A stretch of 64,000 nucleotides of DNA from Paenibacillus whitsoniae (GTDB lineage Bacteria > Bacillota > Bacilli > Paenibacillales > NBRC-103111), in contig NZ_RXHU01000015.1 in NCBI RefSeq assembly GCF_003955665.1, forward strand, positions 372,001 through 436,000, given 5' to 3'. Positions 47,282 to 56,129 of the stretch are shown piece after piece. The translations under genes and the position numbers were made by a program. Below the pieces are notes generated by a model. That model worked only from the letters and a program-made list of their open reading frames with translations. It did no database searches and was not told the origin of the DNA. Within the stretch, counting starts at the first letter, position 1; each line of letters opens with the position of its first letter.

Positions 47282-48104
47282 TCACACTCCAATAGGAACG
47301 AGCTCCGGCACAAGGATCCGGTTTTCGATTTCGTTATTATCTCCGCCAAGACGGCGGATCAGCAAGTCACCGACAATTTCTCCGATGTACTGTGGATTTT
47401 GCATAATCGCCGACAGCTTATGGTGGAAGAGCGACGCGAACTCGAGATTTCCGAAAGAGACAACCTCGATGCTATCGAGAGGCAGCCCCAACTCTTGCAG
47501 GCCCAAATATACGCCGAACGTCATCTCATTTTGGCGGAAAAAATCGCGGTTGGAGGATCGAGCAAAGCCATCAGACGTCGGATCGCAAGCCTGTCCGACT
47601 CCCGTGTATAGCTTCCTTCCACGATATATTCCGGCGCTAGCGCAATCCCCGACTCCTCAAGCCCGATGAGTGCGCCCTGCCTTCTTTCTCGTGCCGTGCT
47701 GATCAATGACGGCCCGTTGATGATGCCAATCCGTGTGTGTTTTTCCCGGCAAATAATCAATAGCAGCTTTCGCGGCATAAATGTTATCCTCAGCTACGGT
47801 ATCAAGCTTCAGGTTCGAGTATCGGCGATCGACGAGAATGACGTGAATGCCCGTGCCGCTGAGCGGCTGAATTTGCCCCCGGTTGCTGCCCGACCCCCGC
47901 AAGTATGAGCGCCTCGATTCTTTTTTCCAGCAGGAACTTAATAGCCTCCTTTTCTTTATCCGCACTTTCCTCCGCATCAACGAACAGCAGATGGTAGCCT
48001 TCTTGAAAGCAGCGGTGTTGAATTGCTCTGGCGATTTCCATGAAATAAGGATTCGTCATATCGGGAAGTACGATGCCGACACTGTCACCCAATATTTTCA
48101 CTCA
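47282..48104 (-). pseudogene. Decayed LacI-family regulator lacking its HTH
   Basis: Four overlapping reading frames, when joined, give a LacI-type sugar-binding core (DSVGIVLPDMTNPYF, then GTGIHVILVDRRYSN, then KHTRIGIINGPSL, then MTFGVYLGLQELG). At least three frameshifts separate them. One is an extra G near 47889 and another a missing A in the run near 47527. The N-terminal HTH (about 60 residues) is absent: the homology begins within about 15 bp of element copy B. It is convergent with the AraC gene. It cannot produce a functional repressor. Confidence 0.85.
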
Positions 48105-48117
48105 CCCACCTGTCTGG

Positions 48118-48257
48118 TGACAAATTAGTTTTGAAGTGCAGAAAGCCAGCAAACTCAAGGGTTTGCTGGCTTTTCTTATAAAATCGGTTTACAAATTAAG
48201 TTTTGAAGTGACGTTTTACAGCAAAAACGCTGAATTACAAATAAGTTCTGAAGTACT
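48118..48257. mobile_element. Non-autonomous 20-bp-repeat element, copy B (right half)
   Basis: Three right-type units (from 48118, 48190 and 48236), ending in GAAGTACT, surround the same hairpin as copy A (AAAGCCAGCAAAC at 48142-48154 with GTTTGCTGGC at 48161-48170 and T's). The left half is missing and the element abuts the truncated lacI. The following stretch 48258-48433 holds nothing recognisable. Confidence 0.6.
48142..48174 (+). terminator. Conserved hairpin of copy B
   Basis: AAAGCCAGCAAAC pairs with GTTTGCTGGCTTT around the loop TCAAGG, with one loop difference from copy A. Confidence 0.8.
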
Positions 48258-48433
48258 TTCTACATAATAGTTCCATACTACTATCGGGCCAAACCGCGGC
48301 GAATCGCTCCTATGTCATTCAACGGGTTTAATCGAATTATCAGGATTAAATTCAAATTTATCAAATGCCAGTACGCGTTGTGAACTTACCCCGATTGTAA
48401 CCAACCAATTCGTCCGTTTTTTTCGCTATCCAC

Positions 48434-48811
48434 TTAAATCAACACACATACGGTATCGCCAATGACCTCAACCACATAACCACGCAGCCGTGCACCCTTC
48501 TCTTCGGCCAGATGCTTTCCGGTTAACAAATCAAACTCCCAGCCATGCCATGGACAACGAACAACTTCTCGATCTCGGCCATACTCGTATTCATAAACCA
48601 AGGAGGGCAGCCGCGTTCCGCAGACTACACCCTCGCAGACAGGCGCTGCCGCATGCGGGCAGACGTTCCGCCAGGCATACCATTGATTTCGAATATGAAA
48701 TAGGCCAAGCTCCATGCCACGGACTTCCACAATTTTGCGGCCGCCTTCGGACACCTCATGAACAGAACACACAGGATATGCAGTTTTGTCCTTTCCTTTC
48801 ACCGTGTCCAT
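48434..48811 (-). CDS. Rieske [2Fe-2S] ferredoxin-like protein
   Basis: This 125-residue Rieske-type protein has the two cluster motifs CPH (C-x-H in VCPHAAAP) and CPWH (C-x2-H in RCPWHGWEF). It has no membrane segment, so it is a soluble Rieske ferredoxin, probably an electron carrier or small subunit for an oxygenase. ATG 48811 is 2 nt after the amidohydrolase stop and follows GGGGGAGGCGTAACC. No oxygenase large subunit is in the window. Confidence 0.88.
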   Translation of the reverse strand: MDTVKGKDKTAYPVCSVHEVSEGGRKIVEVRGMELGLFHIRNQWYAWRNVCPHAAAPVCEGVVCGTRLPSLVYEYEYGRDREVVRCPWHGWEFDLLTGKHLAEEKGARLRGYVVEVIGDTVCVLI

Positions 48812-48813
48812 GG

Positions 48814-49938
48814 TTACGCCTCCCCCAGCATGGCAGCTGTCGAAGATACTTGCGGCCGTTCAAACAATTTGTACAAATGCATCGCATTATCGCACAGAAT
48901 TTTCTGACGGAGATCCTTGCGAATCGGCTGCAAGACGACCTTGGGATTATCGAAATCCCAATGCGGATAATCGGAGGAGAACAGGATATTGTTATCTGCT
49001 CCGACCATGTCGAACATTTGATTCAATTGCTCCGGCTTATCCGGTTCTTCGATCGGTTGTGTCGTGAAGTACACATGCCTACGGATATACTCGGACGGAA
49101 GTCGTTTCAGCCATGGCACTTGATCGCGCAAAGCTTTATAATTTTTATCCATGCGCCACATCAGATGCGGAGCCCAAGCAATACCGCCTTCAATCGCGAC
49201 AAATTTCAACCCTGGAAACTTCTCGAAGACACCTTCACAAACAAGGCTATTCACATGCGCCATATAATTGGTCGGTAAAATATTATGCCACTCGAAATAC
49301 CTCGTGGGATAACCGGAAGGCGTCGGAGCCCCTGCGACGCCACGTCCTTCCGTTCCCGGATGAACGGCAACTGGTAACCCATTTCGCTCCGCGGCTTCAT
49401 AGATGGGATGGAAAACTCGTTGTCCATACAACATTCTTGAGCCACTGCACATGATGACTTGGACCATGTCTTTATTACGAGCCATTCGATCTATTTCTTT
49501 CGCAGCAGCCTGTGGATCCGCATGATTAATGAGAATAGAACCTTTGAACACAGGACTTACGTTAAGCCAATTTTCCACCAACCAGTCATTATAAGCGCTC
49601 GCCACAGCATTACCATAATCCGGATCCGGATTGAGCGATATCCCTAGGATGCCTGAACCTGTTAGGATGCCGTAGTCGATGCCCCATTTTTCGAAGTGAT
49701 GCTTAAGCATAAAATGCGGATCGCTGCCAGGCGTTCCACCGTTCGGCTGCTTCGCATCCTTGCGCATTACACCGATGGGCGAATACCATCCTCCTCCATA
49801 ACCGGGCCCAACCCCGCGCCACTGATCATGCCATACCTTGGGTAGATACGGAAGTAAATCCTGCGCTTTGGCAATTGCATTATGAACATCTGCATCAATA
49901 ATGCGTGGTTTACGATTAGCTTGCACCTCAGTTGTCAT
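48814..49938 (-). CDS. Amidohydrolase_2 family metal-dependent hydrolase/decarboxylase
   Basis: This 374-residue TIM-barrel protein is of the ACMSD-like type, with N-terminal metal motif IDADVHN, mid-barrel HPGTEGRG and SDYPHWDFDNP near the C-terminus. Family members hydrolyse or decarboxylate aromatic or cyclic acids. ATG 49938 (MTTEVQ) follows AAAGGGG at 9 nt; earlier ATGs at 49947 and 49965 are worse placed. It is coupled to the Rieske gene and lies downstream of the AraC gene at 50047. Its substrate is unknown. Confidence 0.85.
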   Translation of the reverse strand: MTTEVQANRKPRIIDADVHNAIAKAQDLLPYLPKVWHDQWRGVGPGYGGGWYSPIGVMRKDAKQPNGGTPGSDPHFMLKHHFEKWGIDYGILTGSGILGISLNPDPDYGNAVASAYNDWLVENWLNVSPVFKGSILINHADPQAAAKEIDRMARNKDMVQVIMCSGSRMLYGQRVFHPIYEAAERNGLPVAVHPGTEGRGVAGAPTPSGYPTRYFEWHNILPTNYMAHVNSLVCEGVFEKFPGLKFVAIEGGIAWAPHLMWRMDKNYKALRDQVPWLKRLPSEYIRRHVYFTTQPIEEPDKPEQLNQMFDMVGADNNILFSSDYPHWDFDNPKVVLQPIRKDLRQKILCDNAMHLYKLFERPQVSSTAAMLGEA

Positions 49939-50046
49939 CTGCTGCATCCCCTTTGTGAATGTCATCCTTCTTGCTTTTAGAATAAAAGAAAAAGGACCTG
50001 CAGAACATGCAGAATCCGATGAGAAATCTGGATTTTTGGTTGATGA

Positions 50047-50883
50047 CTACGCATGACGATAGTGGCTTGGTGTTAGTCCGGTTTCACGAGTGAATAATCT
50101 TGTAAAATAGAACGAATCGACGAAGCCAACCTCCTCTGCTACTTGCTTGATGGGCAATCTGCTTTCTTTCAATAGCTGCTTCGCTTTATCGATCCGGATT
50201 CGAGTTAAATACTGGATGGGTGAGTAGCCCGTGTGTTTTTTGAAAATACTGGAGAAATAAGAAGGGGATAAGGAAGCCCTTCGAGCCATGAAGTCTCTCG
50301 TCAAGTCATCCTGATAACCGGCTTTCATATATGCAATGGCCTCTCGCACGATGGCCGCTGTCCCCGCTTCTTCTACCTCTCTTCTTCTAGCCAAGGCTGA
50401 TGCGATCTCCCTTATAGCACACAGAAATTCAACACGGGCTTCCCATTCGAAACCCGCTTCTTTTTGACCCCATATCCCAAAAAGATGCTTGAATTTCTCC
50501 ATCATGCTCTGCGTTCCAAATTCAGGCAAGAAGTCCCCCAAGGGGAGCGGCCCATCGGCTTTCAACCACTTGGCGTTGATACCGTCCCACTGTAGAAGAC
50601 CGTATTGGTAATGAATTGAGACAAAGCAAAGTGGATTGCTCGGGCTTGTGGTCATCTCCATCTTCAGGCCTGGCCAAATTTGAAAAATAGCACCTTGACG
50701 CATAACTTGCTCAGCGCGATCTCCAAGTCTAAGGATTCCTTCGCCCGAGATGACGATGCCCAAAATATGCATCCGCGTTCTTTCACGAAACAAACGGTAG
50801 TGGGATTGATGCCAGAAAGGTCCATCTCTTTGCACGATATCCATAATTTTCGGGCTAAGGCTATGGAGGAAATCATATTCCAC
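50047..50883 (-). CDS. AraC-family transcriptional regulator
   Basis: This 278-residue regulator has an N-terminal cupin-like sensory domain and a C-terminal AraC double helix-turn-helix (about 180-278; VAEEVGFVDSFYFTRLFTRETG). The start is GTG at 50883 after GGGGGACTGATCAAG, 14 nt downstream of the esterase gene, so it is probably co-transcribed from 55742. It may control the downstream amidohydrolase/Rieske genes or the operon itself. Confidence 0.88.
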   Translation of the reverse strand: MEYDFLHSLSPKIMDIVQRDGPFWHQSHYRLFRERTRMHILGIVISGEGILRLGDRAEQVMRQGAIFQIWPGLKMEMTTSPSNPLCFVSIHYQYGLLQWDGINAKWLKADGPLPLGDFLPEFGTQSMMEKFKHLFGIWGQKEAGFEWEARVEFLCAIREIASALARRREVEEAGTAAIVREAIAYMKAGYQDDLTRDFMARRASLSPSYFSSIFKKHTGYSPIQYLTRIRIDKAKQLLKESRLPIKQVAEEVGFVDSFYFTRLFTRETGLTPSHYRHA

Positions 50884-50897
50884 CTTGATCAGTCCCC

Positions 50898-52613
50898 CTA
50901 TTGATTCAAAATCTCTTCCGCATACCGCTGGCCAAGCAGCCTTTGGCTCGCGGCATTAAAGTGCGATCCGTCACCGATCGAGACCGTGTCCGTATTGGCA
51001 ACCCAATATGAATTCGCAATGAACTGTGGAATTGTCGTAATCATCTGGTTAAAATCCGCGCTTTTGGTCGGTAGGAGTTGACCCGCTACAAAAGGAACGG
51101 TCGGACTGCTTAAATCGGCTCTTAAATCGCCGACCAGCTGCTGAAGACTGCTCATATACGTTGTGTTGGCCTTGGACTGGTCTGATTCACCCTGATGCCA
51201 AATAATCCCCTTCAACGTCCCCGTCTTCATCGCTTCCTTCGTCCTTCTAACCGCTTCCTCGTACAGTCCGGTTCCGGCCCCTTTTTGCCATTCCGCAATA
51301 CTCGTCCCACCTCTTGCATTGGATATAAGGCCGACCGTGATTTGCGGGTTGCTGAGCGTAATTGCCTTTGCAAAGCTGCTTGCGACGTTCAAGCCGTTCA
51401 CCTTCGTGCTGTCTTCAACCGAAGAATACCGGTTAAACCCTTGTGTTGCCGTAAGGGAAGGGCGATTGGTTACAAGACCGGGTTTGGCCTCCTCCCATTG
51501 GTTCAAACCGTTAAACAGGTACGCTCGGCTGATCGCAGGCAAATCCTGCGATTCCACTGGCGCCCGACCGGACATATTCGACTGCCCGATGAACAAGTAC
51601 AAGTGAAAGTCCGCTTTGGCAGCTGTTACGGTTTGAGCAGCTCCTCCGTACAGGCCCGTATGCACAATCATGCTTCCATTCGGATTAGAAGGCGGGCTCA
51701 CAGCGTTGTATACTTCCATTTCATACAAGCCAAACGCATAGAGGGCATTAGGAGCAGTAATCCGAATGTACCGGGCGGTCAAATTGTCAACGGGAATCGT
51801 CGTCTCACGATTGGTCGTTCCCGTATTGGTGAACGTATGCGTATAGACTTGATTCCAGTCCACCTGATTATCCGAAATATTCACGATCAGTTGAACCGCT
51901 TTCTGCTTATATTCGGTCAACACAATCGTATTGAACAGCTGCTGGCTGCCTAGATCCAGCGTCACCTGCGCAGACAATGTCGCCGGCGTACCTTCGGCAT
52001 AAGCTCGCCACATCGTGGCCGAATCACCATCCGTTATGTTCGCGGCCACATTACTGCTGAAGGTGCCTCCTTCATTAATCGTAACCGTTTGGCCTAATGC
52101 CAGATTCCCTCCATAGACTTCAAGCTCATAAATACCGAACGCATAGACGGCGATAGGAGCCGTGATCCGGATATACCTTGCCGATTGATTTCCAAGCTGC
52201 ATGTCGATGACCCGGTTCGTGGTCCCCGTCGCAGTGAACGTATTCGTGTACGCTTGCGTCCATTGCGTATTGTCATTCGATAGGTCCACCGTCAGTTGAA
52301 CGGCTTTCTGCTTGTACTCCGTTAGCACAATTTTGTTAAACGACTGCACGCTGCCAAGGTCAAGCGTCAATTGTGCTGTCAGTGTGGCGGGCGTACCCGC
52401 TTCATAGGATCTCCACATCGTGGCAGCGTCCCCATCCGTTATGGCGCTTGCAAAGGTGCTCCCCAGTGTTCCGCCTTGGTTGATGGTTACAGACTTGCCC
52501 AGGGCCAGATTTATGCCCGCCGCCTGAACCTTCCCCGAAAGTCCGGGAGCCAGCGGGAGCATTCCCAAACATAACATTGCGATAAGAGCAGCCAATACAA
52601 CCTTTCTCACCAT
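50898..52613 (-). CDS. Secreted discoidin-like / CE6-type acetylesterase
   Basis: This is a 571-residue extracellular protein. After the signal peptide (about 1-31) two discoidin/F5-8C-like carbohydrate-binding modules (about 32-172 and 173-305) repeat the INQGGT..DGDAATMWR and ARYIRITAP motifs. The catalytic SGNH domain (about 330-571) is of the sialate O-acetylesterase/CE6 type: GQSNMSG with S345, WHQGESD, and GDGSHFN with D548/H551. It should remove acetyl groups from a polysaccharide outside the cell. ATG 52613 follows GGGAGGCTGCGA. The two CBMs are clear duplicates. Confidence 0.88.
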   Translation of the reverse strand: MVRKVVLAALIAMLCLGMLPLAPGLSGKVQAAGINLALGKSVTINQGGTLGSTFASAITDGDAATMWRSYEAGTPATLTAQLTLDLGSVQSFNKIVLTEYKQKAVQLTVDLSNDNTQWTQAYTNTFTATGTTNRVIDMQLGNQSARYIRITAPIAVYAFGIYELEVYGGNLALGQTVTINEGGTFSSNVAANITDGDSATMWRAYAEGTPATLSAQVTLDLGSQQLFNTIVLTEYKQKAVQLIVNISDNQVDWNQVYTHTFTNTGTTNRETTIPVDNLTARYIRITAPNALYAFGLYEMEVYNAVSPPSNPNGSMIVHTGLYGGAAQTVTAAKADFHLYLFIGQSNMSGRAPVESQDLPAISRAYLFNGLNQWEEAKPGLVTNRPSLTATQGFNRYSSVEDSTKVNGLNVASSFAKAITLSNPQITVGLISNARGGTSIAEWQKGAGTGLYEEAVRRTKEAMKTGTLKGIIWHQGESDQSKANTTYMSSLQQLVGDLRADLSSPTVPFVAGQLLPTKSADFNQMITTIPQFIANSYWVANTDTVSIGDGSHFNAASQRLLGQRYAEEILNQ

Positions 52614-52660
52614 TCGCAGCCTCCCTTACGTTGTAGTGTGTATTCACTTCAAACAACCTA

Positions 52661-53710
52661 TCATTCCGCAGCGTTAATACGCTGCAAATTCCTTTGGTTC
52701 AGCTCGACCTTCGCTTGCTTCTTGAGCAGCTCAATGTGCCGTTCAAACCCTTGGTCGTTCCATTCATGCCTAATCGTTTCTTTGACCTGCTCGAATGGGA
52801 GATACTGATGGTCTGTTTTGCTGATGAGCTGAAGGACAGAGGCACGGTTGGCTAAATCAACACGAGCTGCCTTTCCTTCTTCCAGCTGCAGCGCTGTCTT
52901 CAGCAGAAGTTCCTCCGCTTCCGCGTGGTCCTCCGTGCCAGCGCCTCCCAGTCGGATCGCCTCCCCGTCCGCACGGCGGTTCATCACGAACGGCGATAGC
53001 TCGCTCCGCACCTGCGCAAACGAAGCGCCGCCAGTCAGCATGGACAGCGCATTCACAGCTCGATTTCCGTCACCAAGCGGAAACGACATCACATTCACCG
53101 TTGCTTCTTCCGGCATCCGGTAGCGGTTATCTTTTTGCTCCTCGTATATCTTGTACAGCGCCTCTTCGGTTGCAACCTCGCCGCCTTCCTGCAGCTTTTC
53201 CTTCAGCTTGATGATCAAGTTCGAATGCAAATAATCATAATAGCTCCATTCACTATATTGGGCGGGACCGTAGATCGGACTCCCGGTTCGAAGCGCCGAC
53301 TTACGCTGTTCGTTCTCTTTCCTTAGGCGCTGTAGGAACTCCCCGTAATCTGACGATACGTCCAGCCCATGGCTACGCGCAAGCTGCTGCTCAACCCGAT
53401 ATTTGATCAGCTGGTCCAGCGCCGCTTGCTTGGCGTAATCTGCAGGCGTTACGCCATCAAAAGACGTCTCCCAGAACGTTTCGTTAACGGCCGCCTTGTA
53501 GTGCTGCTTGAAATACTGGACGGTCTGCGATCGCTGCTGGGCTAGAAGCAAGGCAAACTCTCTGCGGTCCACCGACGAATCATTGATGCGGCCCAAGCTA
53601 TCGTCCTGAAAGCCTGTCAGCACCGCCACAGACACCGCTCCTCCCATGAGCAGCACACTTGCTATGAGCCAGCTTGCAAGCCGCTTTTTTACCCGTTGTT
53701 TACCTTTCAT
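52661..53710 (-). CDS. Parvulin/SurA-like membrane-anchored foldase
   Basis: This 349-residue paralogue of the 31380-32456 protein has a membrane anchor (about 13-32), a SurA_N-like region with DRREFALLLAQQRSQT, the shared IYGPAQYSEWSYYDY segment, and a degenerate PpiC-like C-terminal half. It lies between the beta-helix gene (53754) and the esterase gene (50898). ATG 53710 follows AGGAGGAGAACGCG. A dedicated foldase role is inferred from the two-locus pairing. Isomerase activity is not shown. Confidence 0.7.
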   Translation of the reverse strand: MKGKQRVKKRLASWLIASVLLMGGAVSVAVLTGFQDDSLGRINDSSVDRREFALLLAQQRSQTVQYFKQHYKAAVNETFWETSFDGVTPADYAKQAALDQLIKYRVEQQLARSHGLDVSSDYGEFLQRLRKENEQRKSALRTGSPIYGPAQYSEWSYYDYLHSNLIIKLKEKLQEGGEVATEEALYKIYEEQKDNRYRMPEEATVNVMSFPLGDGNRAVNALSMLTGGASFAQVRSELSPFVMNRRADGEAIRLGGAGTEDHAEAEELLLKTALQLEEGKAARVDLANRASVLQLISKTDHQYLPFEQVKETIRHEWNDQGFERHIELLKKQAKVELNQRNLQRINAAE

Positions 53711-53753
53711 CGCGTTCTCCTCCTTTTCAATCGCCTACCGTCCATGGTCATCA

Positions 53754-55742
53754 TTACTGCAAAGTAAGCTTAACGTAATCAAACGACAGGATATAGTCTG
53801 AGCTGGCTGCATTTTTCCCTGTCACGGTAAACTTCAGCCCTTTATCTCCAGCCTGATTGTACGTTACGTTTCCGATATTCAGTTCAACAACAGATGAGGT
53901 TGCCGAGTACAAATCCTGCTCCGAACCGATGGGGCTCCCCGCTCCTGACAATTGGAATTTGCCACGGTCGTTCAGCTTCTTCACGCCTACCTTCACGTTG
54001 TAGGTGCCGGGCTGCGGAATATTGACGCGATAGATCACATTATCGCCTACCCCGTCGGACGAGAATTTCGTGCACCGCCCTTCACTGCAAGCGGCATCGG
54101 CAAATGAAATATGCCTCTCACCTGAGCTGCCGGACAACAACAAATCTTCGGTCTGACGGGTAAAACCGGTGTACGTCACCCCAGCTCCTCCGTAGGCCCC
54201 GCGGTTAGGAGCGGCTGTCGCCGATACGGTATTCCCCCAGTAATCCTTTCCTCCATTGCCCGAAATCACTTTCCCGCTGCCAATTGCCGGCGATCCGGCA
54301 AGCAGCTTGTAGCCGTCCACTCCATCTCGACCGATGCCTCCCGTACCTGGTCCCACAAGCAGCGGATTCGAAGTGAGCTTATGCGTATCCACCGTCAATG
54401 AAGGTTCACTCGTCGGATGCTGCCCATAGAACGTATTGGAGTCGAGTGAACGCGTCGTTCCACTGGAAGCAAATACATAGGAAGCTGTGGAGCTGTTGTT
54501 GTAGATGATGTTATTGTCAAAAGAGTACGTATGCGTATTTACCGGGTTTTCCCTAATAATCGTTGGTGATAATCCCGAACCGATATAGAACGTGTTGTTA
54601 TAGATCGATGCGCCTGTGAATGCGTAGTTGATATAAACCAGATTGCCCTTGTCATTCTGGCTGATGTTATACCGAACGATCAGACCGCTATCCTCCGGAT
54701 CGGTGCAAAACCAGATCAATCCATGGTTGTTATCATGGCTATAACTGTACTGCCATACTGTTCCAGGACTTCTCAGGTCAGGATCGTACATGTTCCCGTC
54801 GACTCCCGGACTTTTGTTCAAGTAGCCCTCATTGTATTGCAGCACCGTATTTCTGGAGCTCCTTGTAAACATCGTATTTCCTGTCGTCCCTGTGGCCGTA
54901 TCATGCGCAACGTTATATTCGACGACGCCCCCATCCGCAAGCCGGATAATCATCGCATTCTTGGAAATGTTGTACAATGTATTACTGCGGACAGCCAGAT
55001 TCGAATATTTCACGTTATTCCAGCCGGATTCGCCAGGGTAATATTCATCTGCGCTGAAGTCGATGGCTGAGTTATTCGTCACAATGCCTTGATTCTTCAC
55101 ATCGTGAATGACATTATTTTCGATTACAATATCGTTAAACTGCGTCATCTCCGACTGGCCCTCGAAATAGATAGCTGCTGTCTTCTTGTTGGCAAGTGAC
55201 CCTCCAACCGAACCCTCAATGTCGTGAATCGTATTGTTCCGGATATAAAAATGAGTAAACGTTCCAGCGCTATCAGCTATAATTTCAATTCCTCTGCGAT
55301 CTCCCTCCGTTAACGCATCATTGGTAATATCGAGATTATTGATTTCCCAATACTCCTGATTCGAAAAAAAGATAACCCCTTGCCCCGTCATTCCGTTCCC
55401 ATCGATCATCGGTTTATTTCCCGTCCCGTACATGTCGATCGAAATCGCGCCTCCGGCTGCGCTTCCCGATCCGCCCGGATGGAGCTGACCGGTCCAAATG
55501 CCGCCGGCTTTGAACAAAATTGTATCGCCCGGTTGGAACGTAACACTATTGACCTTGGTCAACGACTTCCAAGCAGTTGCCGTGCTGGTGCCATTTCCGC
55601 TGTCATCGGGCATCGAAGCATCCACATAATACGTCGTGCCCGCCGCTTCGGCCGGCTCGGGGATCGCTAACGCGCCGGCCAGCGAAACGAAAGATAACGA
55701 AGCGCAAAGTACCAGATGGGTCCATAAACGGTGTTTGAACAT
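53754..55742 (-). CDS. Secreted right-handed parallel beta-helix protein with CBM
   Basis: This is a 662-residue extracellular protein with a signal peptide (about 1-33), a parallel beta-helix (about 36-510) whose N-terminus (TTYYVDAS, WTGQLHPGGSGSAG) matches that of the 26123-31345 protein, and a C-terminal CBM6/35-like module (about 520-662). Pectate-lyase-like polysaccharide lyase or glycosidase activity is inferred; catalytic residues cannot be assigned. ATG 55742 follows GAGGAGGTTATTCGTTC. It is the first gene of the region 6 operon, with the shared promoter at 55908. Confidence 0.85.
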   Translation of the reverse strand: MFKHRLWTHLVLCASLSFVSLAGALAIPEPAEAAGTTYYVDASMPDDSGNGTSTATAWKSLTKVNSVTFQPGDTILFKAGGIWTGQLHPGGSGSAAGGAISIDMYGTGNKPMIDGNGMTGQGVIFFSNQEYWEINNLDITNDALTEGDRRGIEIIADSAGTFTHFYIRNNTIHDIEGSVGGSLANKKTAAIYFEGQSEMTQFNDIVIENNVIHDVKNQGIVTNNSAIDFSADEYYPGESGWNNVKYSNLAVRSNTLYNISKNAMIIRLADGGVVEYNVAHDTATGTTGNTMFTRSSRNTVLQYNEGYLNKSPGVDGNMYDPDLRSPGTVWQYSYSHDNNHGLIWFCTDPEDSGLIVRYNISQNDKGNLVYINYAFTGASIYNNTFYIGSGLSPTIIRENPVNTHTYSFDNNIIYNNSSTASYVFASSGTTRSLDSNTFYGQHPTSEPSLTVDTHKLTSNPLLVGPGTGGIGRDGVDGYKLLAGSPAIGSGKVISGNGGKDYWGNTVSATAAPNRGAYGGAGVTYTGFTRQTEDLLLSGSSGERHISFADAACSEGRCTKFSSDGVGDNVIYRVNIPQPGTYNVKVGVKKLNDRGKFQLSGAGSPIGSEQDLYSATSSVVELNIGNVTYNQAGDKGLKFTVTGKNAASSDYILSFDYVKLTLQ

Positions 55743-55800
55743 GAACGAATAACCTCCTCAACGATTCTAAAAGCTAATGCGCTCCACTCCCCTTTTGCGA

Positions 55801-55814
55801 AGGAAACGCTTTCA
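55801..55814. promoter_or_regulatory. Candidate cre (CcpA) site
   Basis: AGGAAACGCTTTCA matches the cre consensus TGWAANCGNTNWCA at 12 of 14 positions. It lies downstream of the operon promoter, between it and the first gene, compatible with catabolite repression. Confidence 0.45.
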
Positions 55815-55907
55815 AAGCTAACTAACTTGAATCACCACCTTTTTGTCAATTCCGGTTTACAGATGCTGTCATGTCGGCCATTCTTGTGCCGCAGCCCGGT
55901 TACCCCT

Positions 55908-55945
55908 ATCATAGCGGTCAAAAAAATCCTATGTAAATCTTCGAT
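55908..55945 (-). promoter_or_regulatory. Promoter of the region 6 operon, twin of 62863
   Basis: Minus strand: TATGAT (55908-55913) and TTTACA (55932-55937) are 18 nt apart, with ATCGAAGA just upstream. The same elements with the same spacing occur at 62863-62900. Co-regulation by the 56951 AraC sensor is inferred. The rest of the gap 55743-56129 holds the palindrome at 55992 and the cre-like site. Confidence 0.65.
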
Positions 55946-55991
55946 TTTTTGGCGGCTTTGTTTTCTTACAATCGTGACCGCAGCGGATAAC

Positions 55992-56005
55992 GTGCAAATT
56001 TGCAC
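55992..56005. promoter_or_regulatory. Perfect 14-bp palindrome upstream of the promoter
   Basis: GTGCAAATTTGCAC is a spacer-free perfect palindrome about 55 nt upstream of the -35 box. It may be a dimer-binding operator; no T-run follows on either strand. Confidence 0.35.
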
Positions 56006-56129
56006 AACCATTCAAAAATAACGAGATGAAAAAAAGTCAAAAAAAATGCCCAGTCCGATGATGTCACGCTCCAACATGCCATTTGAGCATGAAAAACGAA
56101 CTAGGCAAAGGACCACGGGTCCTCGTTCC

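Noticed and set aside
48490-49278. Plus-strand reading frame of 262 residues
   Set aside because: It is antisense to the Rieske and amidohydrolase genes, both of which have clear family motifs.
51195-51953. Plus-strand reading frame of 252 residues
   Set aside because: It is antisense to the esterase gene with its SGNH motifs, and is Arg/His-rich as shadow frames are.
56109-56123. AGGACC-acg-GGTCCT hairpin as terminator of the region 7 operon
   Set aside because: The stem is only 6 bp with a 3-nt loop and no T-run follows.
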